A stretch of 64,000 bases of DNA. It comes from Mya arenaria. Its lineage: Eukaryota > Mollusca > Bivalvia > Myida > Myidae. Positions 36,260-47,500 of this stretch are shown piece by piece. Both the position numbers and the translations under genes were made by a program. The notes below the pieces were generated by a model. That model saw only the letters and a program-made list of their open reading frames with translations, had not been told where the DNA came from and searched no databases. Positions within the stretch are counted from its first letter, which is position 1. Each line of letters opens with the position of its first letter. Location of the stretch: contig NC_069135.1 of assembly GCF_026914265.1 (NCBI RefSeq), positions 18,950,548-19,014,547 of the forward strand. The letters run 5' to 3'.

Positions 36260-39200
36260 GCGACGTGTCAACGGACGTGTTTGTGAGCCCGTCAAACGAA
36301 AGTCATGAATCACAAAGCAACTCGATGTCGTTGACCGCCACTTCCTGGACGGCCTTTATTTCGACTTCGAGGGGCCCATTCTTCCGGACCAGTTTGACCT
36401 GAGGGACGGATATACCGCCCTCGTGCGGGAGACGCGCGCGACCCTCGTGCAGAAGTTTCCATTTGCCATGGTAGGACTTTCTTACTTTTTGCTTTCAACG
36501 TATGGTTATTTTTCTTTAAAAGTGTGAACGTGTGTTGTACGCCTTCCTTAATATAATCGCTTGTCATATAGCAATATATGCATTTCCGTTTAGAACGCTC
36601 GTGCTTTTGCCATTCTGTACATCTCCGGCCCTTTCTTGACTTCAGACCCTGGGCAAACTGGACCTTTTCTGACCACATGCCATACGCATTAACGTGCACG
36701 ATTAATATGAACATACCTACGTGCCCTGTGGTCGCATTTGACTTAGAATCAGTAAACATTGTTCCATTTACTACGAAATGGACTTTATAAACAGAAGCGG
36801 ACAATCTAGTACGTGAACCGTCTTATGTATGTGTGTTAAAGTAAATTACAAAATAGACGATTTTCATCCACAACATCGCGTCACTGTAGTTTTTTTTTCT
36901 CAACTGTATCTAGATGAAAACACAGCGAAATCAGATTTGGCAGTTTCAAAATACCTCATCTGGATAATGATGATGTCGCACAGTGCTACAGAAACCTTTA
37001 ATCTCTCAGAAAGAACAGATACAAACACGAAACAAAATTACCGTAGGTAATAAACGCCTCTCTCAATAAATGATACCTAACCTTAGCCACTTATTTGCGT
37101 GCACTGCTCCTTAGCATTGTGCATAAATACTAATTTTGAAGCAAATACGTCATTACGGGTTTCTAGACGGATAACTTTTGATCAATACACATTTATATTG
37201 CACCAACTTGACACAACAATCATGAATAGTGTTGCTAATCGTCAAAACAGGCCAATATTATCGAGGGATCCTAACCTTAGCCGTGCCTTTTAGTTCGTTT
37301 TATTCTCGAGTCGATGCCGATGTCCGAATGTTTGACAAAACTACAGCATGTTTCATAGAGATCCAAGTACCAATGGGTGTGGAATTTTCTCTAGCAGGTT
37401 TTTCACAATACGCCAGTGTCTAAACTGGCTTCCAAAATTTTAAATCGCCGAAAAACTCACCTTTTACATGGGCGCCGCCATCTTGTTTGAATGCTAAGGT
37501 TAAGCTCGATTCTCCCCCCTGAACATTACAAAAGATCAAAAGAGCGTTTGGGAGTTATAGTCACACGAGACATTTCGTGGAAAGTTTAACCCTCACAAAA
37601 CCCTCTATTGTTTAATTCTGATGCTGCTGAGATTCCTCCAGGAATTGAAGAACTGACGAATATTTCTTTTGATGATTTGCCTGAAGTTCCAAGTAAAAAG
37701 GAAAGTAAAAATGAAAATGTTGATCTAGGTCAACAGCTCAATAAAAGTAATAACATGCCAACCATTCATGAATATAAACCACAGGGGCAGGTTGCGTTGT
37801 TTTGACACATCACGCGCCCGTTTTTTTTGTAATCATTTTTAGTAAGAATATGACGTGGTAACTGTCACAAGTGATAACTGGCATTTTTTTTATTCTATTA
37901 TCTTTGTCAAAGATAATACTTCACGTGTCCCCAAGTCGACGATGTATTCATACGCATGGGAAGGCTACATGCTACTTGGAATTATCGAGTGATGAATTGC
38001 GGTTCTTGGATAATAGCAAAATAAAAATGATCTTTTATTGTTTAAATGTTGTAATTATAAGTATTTAATATTCTTTTTCTGCATTACATTGATGTGGAGT
38101 GTCGGAAAAATTACACATAAGTTATACATAAACACCTTTATGTGCAATTTACCCTTCCGTGTCTTACCTGCGCTCAATATTTCTCCCGTGCAGGTTTCCG
38201 TGGACGTGGGCTGGGGCGTCCAGGGCGTTGATGAGAGAAACTATGACTACCAGGTGCTGGTGGCGGCGGCCGACTTCCTGTTCGTTATGGCATACGACAT
38301 GCAGAATCAGATCCGGGGGTCCTGTGTCGCCGGGGCCAACAGTCCCTTCCCAAGGGTCATGAAAGGTAAGGACATATCTACTAGGACAAAGGATATGACA
38401 GATACATATGAAGGATTGCATTCTACATGTACTTTGATTTCTCTTTCGCTTCACAAAATTATCAGACTATCCGTTGCCTTTGTAAGGGGATGGGGGAATG
38501 AATGTGTCTTACATAACCTACAACTACGACAAAGTTCTCTATTAAACCAATTTTTGCAACTAAATTAGATAATAATGTTTAAATATACGAGCATACCTGT
38601 ATCATGTCGACAAATAACGAATGACGTGTGTTTTGCAGGTGTACAAAGCTACCTGAATGCCAGTATCTCCCCCGACAGGCTTGTTCTAGGTCTACCCTGG
38701 TACGGTTACAACTACTCGCCTTATCAAAGGTAAGTAATGAAAGTATACAGCCAGGTTTGTCCTATAGTTTTATGGCCTATGACATGCTTTCTGACGACTG
38801 TTTCATCAGAAACTTCCTGCCATATACAAGTTATTGGATTAGATGTTCTAATTTCTCAGAAATATCTGTTTGATAATTCGATCGTACGATACGCGTGTTC
38901 ATAAGATGGCCTTTTTGTGCTAAATCGTGGTAAAATAATAATAGCCCAAAATGTAATAAATTTTGTTTTAGACGTAAGTTGTTATTTCGGCACATTTCAA
39001 ATAATTCCAGGAAAACGTGTGTTCCATACGCGCCATCCCATTCCGGGGAGTGTACTGTAGCGACGCGGCCGGAAATGAGATCAAGTTCAACACCATATCC
39101 AGTCTACTCGAGTCGTCCACATCCGGAAGACTCTGGGACGAAGAGTCACAGACGCCATACTTTAATTATGAGGTGAGAATGTACATAATACTATATATCA

Positions 39201-39987
39201 TGTCCTGTTGGCTTAAGTTGTATTGTGATATAGCCCTGCTCTGGGTTTTAACTCATCGTATGCCAACCTAGTTGCACAAAGTTGAAGCATGCCCCGACTG
39301 TCTGGCTGTACTATTCGTTGATGTGTTAACATGTGTTGTACAGTTCGAACATATCTACTTTGAACACTTATTTAACCACAGCCCTGATAAACTTTTCTGG
39401 TACGAACGTATTGCACTGCATTTGTAACCAAATTTGAACGCTAACATGTTCATCTAATAGTTATTTAACACAAAGAAACATTTAAATGATAAGGAATGGG
39501 CAAAGTCAGCGTAGCGAACGAGCCCCTTGATCATTTAGAAAACTACCTCATTGGCTAACACATTATCAACACAAAATGTGTTTCGAATAAGTGTCAGTAG
39601 GCGGATCTTAAAAAAACGCGAAGGTCGGAATTCCTTATGATTAAGCTTAGTACTATATGATTGATTATCTGGAGTTTGTATTCTAAGTTCACGATATCAT
39701 CTCTGTTCTTGCAGATGCACGGCGAGTCCCTGCAGGTCCGTTACGACGACCCAAAGAGCATAACAGTGAAGTATCAGTACGCGGTGGACGCGGGGCTAAG
39801 GGGTGTTGGGGTGTGGAACACGGAGGCACTGGTGTACAGCTCCCAAACGCCGCGCGACATCTGGGACGTCCACGAAATGTGGACCGCGCTGCCCGACTTC
39901 CACCATAATCAGCCTCGCAACCATCGGAAACAATCAACACGGCACGTAGGGCGTGATCAGGCACAAGTGGTGGACATACGAACGTAA
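36260..39987 (+). pseudogene. Di-N-acetylchitobiase-like GH18 gene, 3' exons only, with frame damage
   Basis: Five exon-like segments match the C-terminal two thirds of CTBS, the lysosomal enzyme that trims N-acetylglucosamine from the reducing end of chitobiose cores: 36260-36470 (DVVDRHFLDGLYFDFEGP, the GH18 DGxxxDxE motif with catalytic Glu), 38194-38365 (AAADFLFVMAYDMQNQ), 38639-38729 (LVLGLPWYGYNYSPYQ), 39011-39172 (AIPFRGVYCSDAAGNE) and 39715-39987 (GLRGVGVWNTEAL, stop). Introns are kept, so this is not a retrocopy. The first segment needs one missing base and reads TGA where the family has Trp before ITKQLD; segments three and four do not fit in phase by one base. The 5' exons are absent, with a minisatellite in their place. 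Either a truncated duplicate or a gene carrying assembly errors. Confidence 0.82.
37608..37805 (+). other. 65-residue open frame in a chitobiase-like intron, unrecognised
   Basis: The frame is non-repetitive and strongly acidic at the start (AAEIPPGIEELTNISFDDLP) with a KKESKNENVDLGQQLN segment; composition looks more protein-like than the surrounding DNA and the frame is open upstream of the first ATG. It could be a fragment of a processed copy of another gene inserted in the intron. No partner exon or poly(A) found. Function unknown. Confidence 0.2.
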
Positions 39988-40754
39988 AGTAGATCCGTTT
40001 TATAACTTAAATATTGAAACAATGCGTTGTGGCATTGCCGTTTACCATATTCTGGCATAAAAGTACACTTAGGTGTATGATACACAGGCGGCATGTGGGA
40101 TCTAGGACTTACTTATCCCTAAGTCGTGGCCACGACATACTAATAATAGCTGTCATGTGTTTCGGCCCGGATAGAAAAATCTGACCCTCGGGCACCTGCG
40201 TTGCCAGGTAACGAGGCTTGACTGAGTAAGGCGTTGCCACAAGATAAGGAAGACATTTAAAGTGTGACGGAGCCATGAGATGAAAATAATACCACGTGTC
40301 ACCTCTATGACACCGTATATTCTACATTTGTCATGGTAACAAATTTGGAGATTTTCGTTCGAAACTATTAGTATGACACCAATATACTTACATTCCAAAA
40401 CGCTGTTAGTGTACCAGTCATTGAAATTAGTCATTTGGATGATCAAGCTCGAGTGATGACACTAGTGCTTGGCATAAATTTTTTTTTGAATATAAGCAGG
40501 CCCCTAAGCAGCTAACAAGTGCAGGGCTTGTGGGTTGTGCTTATTTTGACCACTGAACTGTACATTTTATGTATTTATTCCACGCGTTACGCTGCTATTC
40601 GTTTTGAACTTACCAAAGATTCATTTAAAAACGCTGAACGTTTAAAATATTCATTTTTTTGTAATTTGTAGAAATTGCTCAAAAAATGATTGTTTATATA
40701 TTCTTCGTATATATTCGTTATAAACAGTTTGTAGAAATGGGAAAACCATTGCTG

Positions 40755-40945
40755 ATAGGGGCGGAGCCAGGATTCGACATGAGAGTACTTGGTGGTGTTA
40801 TTTAGCATGCCCCCTACCCGAAGGAAAGGGAAATCATGGCCTTTAAATTTCGTAAGAGTTATTTAGGGGTCCACTCGAAAAGTATTTTGCTAATAGAAGT
40901 CTAAAATGGTGCGTTCTGGGGTAATCGTTACACCATTTTTACCTG
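40755..40945 (+). repeat. Dispersed repeat family R1, copy 2
   Basis: GGGGCGGAGCCAGGATT at the start and AAAATGGTGCGTTCTGGGGT near the end match the order seen at 43010-43225 and 48500-48720. Confidence 0.5.
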
Positions 40946-41123
40946 AAAATATCATAGTTACCTGGTATTGGGACTGCAGCTTTGGCCAGTCGAGCTATCT
41001 GATTCGAGCTATTCGGTTCCTAGGGTGATCTCTTGGTCCGAGAATTATAAAAAAATGTGTTCTTGTACTCTATGATGCACATAATAAACATATAATCCAC
41101 TTTTGGTCGTATATTTTTACATA

Positions 41124-41297
41124 CAGTCGAACCCCGTTGACTCGAGTTCGCTTGGATCAATTTCCTCGTTGGCTCGAGCTTGATGTAACGGACCGATTTC
41201 TTTATAATGTATGTAGGCATTCCCGCTTGGCTCGCATTTTTCGAGGCTCGATGTTTTTCGCCGGTCCCTGGGAGTTCGAGCCAACGAGGTACGACTG
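41124..41297. mobile_element. Pogo/Tigger-like MITE, copy 3 (174 bp)
   Basis: Starts CAGTCGAACCCCGTTGACTC and ends with GAGCCAACGAGGTACGACTG, flanked by TA on both sides. Well preserved, with interior GCTTGGCTCG and TTTTTCGCCGGTCCCTGGGA. Confidence 0.9.
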
Positions 41298-42549
41298 TAT
41301 CTAGTATTTTAAAATTTCATACAATCTTTATCAGTCCAAATACCAGATACCTGTGGAAAAATCACGATTGCACCCGAACCCGTTAAATTTACGTCTGTTT
41401 GGGCTCCCAATTTTTTACATTTATATATTGTATATGTGCACTTGCGATATTTTTATCGTCTATGCAATAAAGGTAATTGTTACAGTGGTTTCCTTCCCAT
41501 GATGACACTGGTTAGTTCTCTTACGTGTCTTAATATAGATATGGGCTAGCAAAATTTATATCTGGGATACCGTAAATGAGCATATTTATAAACGTGAAAC
41601 AAAGACCTTTAAGGATTGGCTTTCATTTCGTTAGAGCAGTCGTGAAGGAAAGATGTTCAAAATGAGTAAGATTTATTTATTTTTAATCAATTTGCACTTC
41701 CACTAAATATGCACATTTATAAATGAAGATCAACATCTAAGCATTTTCTAAATCCGCATGTTAGATTCTTTATAATAATTGAAAAACGAGTTTAAAAAAA
41801 GGCAGAATGGCAAATATTATTAGTATTATTATTTGAGAAGTACTATGGCAAATAATAATAACTGACACTGATTTAACGTTGCCGAGCAATACTTTTATTT
41901 TATAGTATTGAAAAAAATATATGTTAATAAATCAAGTTGTAATTTATAACATTGTACAGGAAAACCACATAATGTAAGTCTCTACGCTGGGCGTTTGTTA
42001 TAAATATAACTGAGAAGCAAATGCCATTCGCATTTCTATATGGATGAGTAAACTTATATTCGAAATTTCTACGAATATTTACTGCACATTATAGTACTTT
42101 AAAGAATGGCCTTTCTGTAAAATATCCTGAAAATTCAATGGTCAATAAATGATGAATTTATGGAACTTTGAATAGGCACTACTCGGATACTAGTATACTG
42201 GAATAATTTTAAATAAACCAAAACATCTATATATTTTTCTGAATTATAACGCAAGTTGCATTATATAGTGAACGCCTTTCGTATAGTATGCCATAATGCT
42301 TTTATTGGGTTCCCGCTGCTATCTAATTATAAATGTATTTCATACCTTAAATATATTATTGTCATGTGTTCTTTTGTTAACTCACAATCACATTTTCGAT
42401 CTCATTAACTCTTTTCCGTTGCCCTGTACTAACGTATAAGCCATTTTCAAATGACTTTCAAAAGCTTTTTCTTTAACGGGTTTTGAGAATTTGTTTTATT
42501 TAATGCGAATATTAACGCTTGGTATTTTGGTGAATATAATGTAGGAATG

Positions 42550-42881
42550 CATTCGGAACACCTTGGTCATTTCCCATCGAAAAAAACCTCGGATGCAATT
42601 GAAGGTTTACAATGTCAGATTTCTTTACATGTTACTTCGCTGCAAGTAGATCGCGTAGTAATTTCAATTTTAGCAGTTTAACATAAAGACATTGCTGTTG
42701 GTAATCTTAATTATATATGCAATAATGAATAATACACTTCACTGACAATAAATTCATTCTTTTTCATACAAAATGCATGTTAAAACAATACAATAATTTA
42801 ATATTATTTTTTTTTACGAACTACTTCTACTGATCCGAGGTTGTTTTCGATGGTTAATAGCCGAGGTGTTCCGAATGAATG
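42550..42881. mobile_element. MITE with about 48-bp inverted ends (332 bp)
   Basis: CATTCGGAACACCTTGG and CCCATCGAAAAAAACCTCGGA at the left end are mirrored at the right end by TCCGAGGTTGTTTTCGATGG and CCGAGGTGTTCCGAATG. The interior is AT-rich without coding potential. Target duplication not resolved. Confidence 0.8.
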
Positions 42882-42905
42882 ACTAATGTTAACGCAACTT
42901 GGTAA

Positions 42906-42982
42906 TGGGATTCCAGCAAATCCTAAAAATGGAAACCACATTGACGTAATGGTATCTATTCTAAGATTTTGCTGGCATCCCA
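42906..42982. repeat. Short hairpin next to the MITE
   Basis: TGGGATTCCAGCAAATCCTA and its imperfect reverse complement GATTTTGCTGGCATCCCA are separated by about 30 bases. Possibly part of a nested element. Confidence 0.6.
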
Positions 42983-43009
42983 TCATTAGTCATAAGTTAC
43001 ACACACCCA

Positions 43010-43225
43010 GGGTGGATCCAGGATTTGACCTAACTTGGGCTGTAAGCTTTACCCATTGGAACCGAAATTATTTTGTTTAAAGAGTTGGCACAGGATGGGG
43101 TACTGTCCCAAGAAAAAAAAAACAATTTCCAGTATGGTGCATTTTGGCGTATTTTGTTACCATTTTCTCTAAAATTGAAATGAAGAGTAAACTTGGACCA
43201 ATATGCCCCTCCCCCCCCACCCACG
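43010..43225 (+). repeat. Dispersed repeat family R1, copy 3
   Basis: GGTGGATCCAGGATTTGACC at the start, GTATGGTGCATTTTGGCGTA in the middle, TTGAAATGAAGAGTAAACTT and a C-rich tract at the end. The closest partner is 48500-48720. Confidence 0.6.
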
Positions 43226-43710
43226 GACCCGCGTGTACAACCTGAGCAACTGTCAAACTGGTTGTTGATTTTTCGTTTTGTTATGTTCAACATTAGACAT
43301 TTTGCGTTGGAAATACTAGTTTATTGTATCTGTGTGTAGCTGATGTAATGAAAGGCAATGGCATGGAAATATATTGCTTCGCATGATTCTGTTTTCATAT
43401 AAGTTTAGTTTTAACCTATTAAAACTAGTATTAAAATTTTATATGCCCCTTAACTCCAGTAAACTTTCGCCTTGTCGCTTATGGTCGATCTCATGTGGTG
43501 TGAACAAATTTTATTTTTGCATAATTTGCTGTTGTTTTTTTTGGTAAAGATATAATCAAAAATATGTCTAGAACAAACACAATCAAGAGTTATTATCCGA
43601 ATTAATTTGCATAACTTTAATTCCCTGTGTGCACGTGCAAAACTTTTACAGAAAACTTTTTTCATAATTAGACTTTAGTAACATCTAAACACAATCATTT
43701 AAAGGTCCAG

Positions 43711-44129
43711 CGTCCATACTGTTCTGGTTACCATGGATACTAGCAACATCTCTACCGGTGTCGTTGGGGAAAGTGGTGTCTAGTGGAAAACCCTGTTACG
43801 TAGACTTTTGTTCCACGTAAGTTAACTATGATGTGTTATTCTACTAACGTAATCACTCTTTGCATTACCTGGTTTTGTTCTTGTTGTTGTTGCTGCAATA
43901 GTTGATATAAATATTGCAATAAGCGATACAAACATAAGCTATTGCAATTACAGTAAAAGTGTCAGTCGCAGGAGTATCAGTTACAGCAGCACATGAGTAA
44001 AGCAGAAACAGTTATAGTAGCAGTAGCAGAAGTAGCAGTAGCAGCAGTCGCAGTAGCAGCAGTAGCAGTAGCAGTAGCAGCAGCAGCAGCAGTAGTAGTA
44101 GTAGCAGTAGTAGTAGTAGAAGTAGTAGT

Positions 44130-44188
<59 letters not shown>

Positions 44189-44255
44189 CAGCAGCAGTAG
44201 TAGCAGTAGTAGTAGCAGTAGTAGTAGTAGCAGTAGTAGTAGTAGCAGTAGTAGC

Positions 44256-44341
<86 letters not shown>

Positions 44342-44359
44342 CAAAAGCAGTAGCAGTAG

Positions 44360-44390
<31 letters not shown>

Positions 44391-44408
44391 AGAGGTAGTA
44401 GGTAGTAG

Positions 44409-44505
<97 letters not shown>

Positions 44506-47500
44506 CAGCAGCAGTATTAGTAATTAGTAGTAGCGTCAGCAGGAGGAGGATATGGAGGAGAAGGTAGATGAGTTGCAGTAGTAGAAGGAGGGGTAGTAGC
44601 GGTAGAGATAGCGTTAGTGGTAGCGGCAGCGGAAGCGCCAGCGGAAGTTGTAGTAGTATATTCTGCTGTTGTCATAAGGCTATGATCTAGGTGTTGGTTT
44701 CTTCTAGTGGGCAGTTCTGTGATGATGGAATGCGGTGCTGCCGACTGTGTAACGACATCCGGGGGGACTGTATGGATGGTTCGCTTCCAGTGGAATGCAG
44801 GTCATGGTGTGTAGGTGAGTCATAATGACTGTTGATGATTTTTTTCTCTGTAAGTTCATACCTTTCAGTGGTTGCTTGATGGATAATTGTTCTCAGGTTA
44901 ATGTATGAGTGTTCACAGGTTGATGGATGATTGTTCACATGTTAAAGGATGAGTGTACAAAGGTTGATGTATGAGTGTTCACAGGTTGATGTATGAGTGT
45001 TTACAGGTTGATGGATGATTGTTCACATGTTGATGGATGAGTGTTTGTAGATGAGTGATCGCAGGTTGATGGATGAGTGTTTGTAGATGAGTGTACAAAG
45101 GTTGATGTATGAGTGTCACAGGTTGATGTATGAGTGTTTACAGGTTGATGGATGATTGTTCACATGTTGATGGATGAGTGTTTGTAGATGAGTGATCACA
45201 GGTTTATGGATGAGTGTTTGTAGATGAGTGTACAAAGGTTGATGTATGAGTGTCACAGGTTGATGTATGAGTGTTTACAGGTTGATGGATGATTGTTCAC
45301 ATGTTGATGGATGAGTGTTTTTAGATGAGTGATCACAGGTTGATGGATGAGTGTTCACAGGTTGATGTATGAGTGTTCAATAGTTGATGGATGATTGTTC
45401 ACATGTTGATGGAAGAGTGTTTGTAGATGAGTGTTTACAGGTTGATGGGTGAGTGTTCACTGGTTGATGTATGAGTGTTCACAGGTTGATGGTGAGTGTT
45501 CAGAGGTCCCTGAATGAGAGTTTACAGGTTGATGGATGAGTGTTCACAGGTCGATGTATGAGATTTACAGGTTGGTTGATTAGTGTTCACAGGTTGATTG
45601 ATGAGTGTTCACAGGTTGATGGATGAATCTTCACAGGTTGATGGGTGAGTGTTCACAGGTCGGTGTACGAGTGTTTACAACTTGATGGATTAGTGTTCAC
45701 AGGCTGATGGATGAATCTTTACAGGTTGATGGGTGAGTGTTCACAGGTCGGTGTATGAGTGTTTACAAGTTGATGGATTAGTGTTTACAGGTTGATGGAT
45801 GAATCTTCACAGGTTGATGGGTGAGTGTTCACAGGTCGGTGTATGAGTGTTTACAAGTTGATGGATTAGTGTTTACAGGTTGATGGATGAGTGTTCACAG
45901 GTTGATGGATGAGTGTTCACAGGTTGATGGATGAGTGTTCACAGGTTGATGCATGAGTGTTCACAGGTTGATGGATGAGTGTTCACAGGTTGATGGATGA
46001 GTGTTCACAAGTTGATGGATGAATGTTCACAGGTTGATAAGTGAGTGTTCACAGGTCGGTGTATGAGTGTTTGCAAGTTGATGGATTAGTGTTCACAGGT
46101 TGATGGATGAGTGTTCACAGGTTGATGGATGAGTGTTCATATGTTGATGGATGAATGTTAACAGGTTGATGCATGAGTATTCACAGATTGATGGATGAGA
46201 GTTCACAGGTTGATGGATGAGTGTTCACAAGTTGATGGATGAATGTTCACATGTTGATGCATGAGTGTTCACAGCTTGATGGATGAATGTTCACAACTTG
46301 ATGGATGAATGTTCAAAAGGTTGATGGAAGAATGTTCACAGGTTGATGGATGAGAGTTCACAGGTAGATGTATGAGATTTTACAGGTTGATGGATGAGTT
46401 TTCACAACTTGATGGATGAATGTTCAAAAGGTTGATGGAAGAGTGTTCACAGGTTGATGGATGAGAGTTCACAGGTCGATGTATGAGATTTTACAGGTTG
46501 ATGGATGAGTGTTCACAGGTTGATGGATGAGTGTTCACAGGTCGATGTATGAGATTTTACAGGTTGATGGATGAGTGTCCACAGGTCGATGTACGAGATT
46601 TTACAGGTTGATTGATTAGTGTTCACAGGTTGATTTATAAGTGTTCACAGGTTGATGGATGAGAGTTCACAGGTTGATGGATGAGTGTTCACAGGTTGAT
46701 GGATGAGTGTTCACAGGTTGGTGGAGTAGTTCTCACAGGTTGATGGATGAGTGTTCACAGGTTGATGGATGAGTGTTCACATGATGATGGATGAACGTTA
46801 ACAGGTTGATGCATGAGTATTCACAGATTGATGGATGAGAGTTCACAGGTTGATGGATGAGTGTTCACAAGTTGATGGATGAATGTTCACATGTTGATGC
46901 ATGAGTGTTCACAGCTTGATGGATGAGTGTTCACAACTTGATGGATGAATGTTCAAAAGGTTGATGGAAGAGTGTTCACAGGTTGATGGATGAGAGTTCA
47001 CAGGTCGATGTATGAGATTTTACAGGTTGATGGATGAGTGTTCACAGGTCGATGTATGAGATTTTACAGGTTGATGGATGAGTGTTCACAGGTTGATGGA
47101 TGAGTGTTCACAGGTCGATGTATGAGATTTTACAGGTTGATGGATGAGTGTCCACAGGTCGATGTACGAGATTTTACAGGTTGATTTATAAGTGTTCACA
47201 GGTTGATAGATGAGTGTTCACAGGTTGATGGATGAGAGTTCACAGGTTGATGGATGAGTGTTCACAGGTTGATGGATGAGTGTTCACAGGTTGGTGGAGT
47301 AGTTCTCACAGGTTGATGGATGAGTGTTCACAGGTTAATAGATGATTGTTCACAGGTTGATGGATGAGTGTTTTTAGATGAGTGTTCACAGGTTGATGTA
47401 TGAGTGTTCACAGGTTGATGTATGATTGTTCACATGTTTATGGATGAGTGTTTGTAGATGAGTTTCACAGGTTGATGGATGGTGTTTGTAAATGAGTTTC

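Larger units (their letters stand above)
39988..43700. other. Intergenic region with repeats, no gene recognised
   Basis: AT-rich DNA holding repeat R1 copies (40755-40945, 43010-43225), a pogo-like MITE (41124-41297), a MITE with long inverted ends (42550-42881) and a small hairpin (42906-42982). The palindrome AAGTCGTGGCCACGAC occurs at about 40122. A first exon of the sushi gene may be hidden in the last part. Confidence 0.5.

Noticed and set aside
36310-36804. 164-codon minus-strand frame
   Set aside because: Antisense of the chitobiase-like catalytic exon and its intron.
43993-44412. Poly-Val/Ala and poly-Leu frames
   Set aside because: Translation of the (AGT/AGC)n tract.
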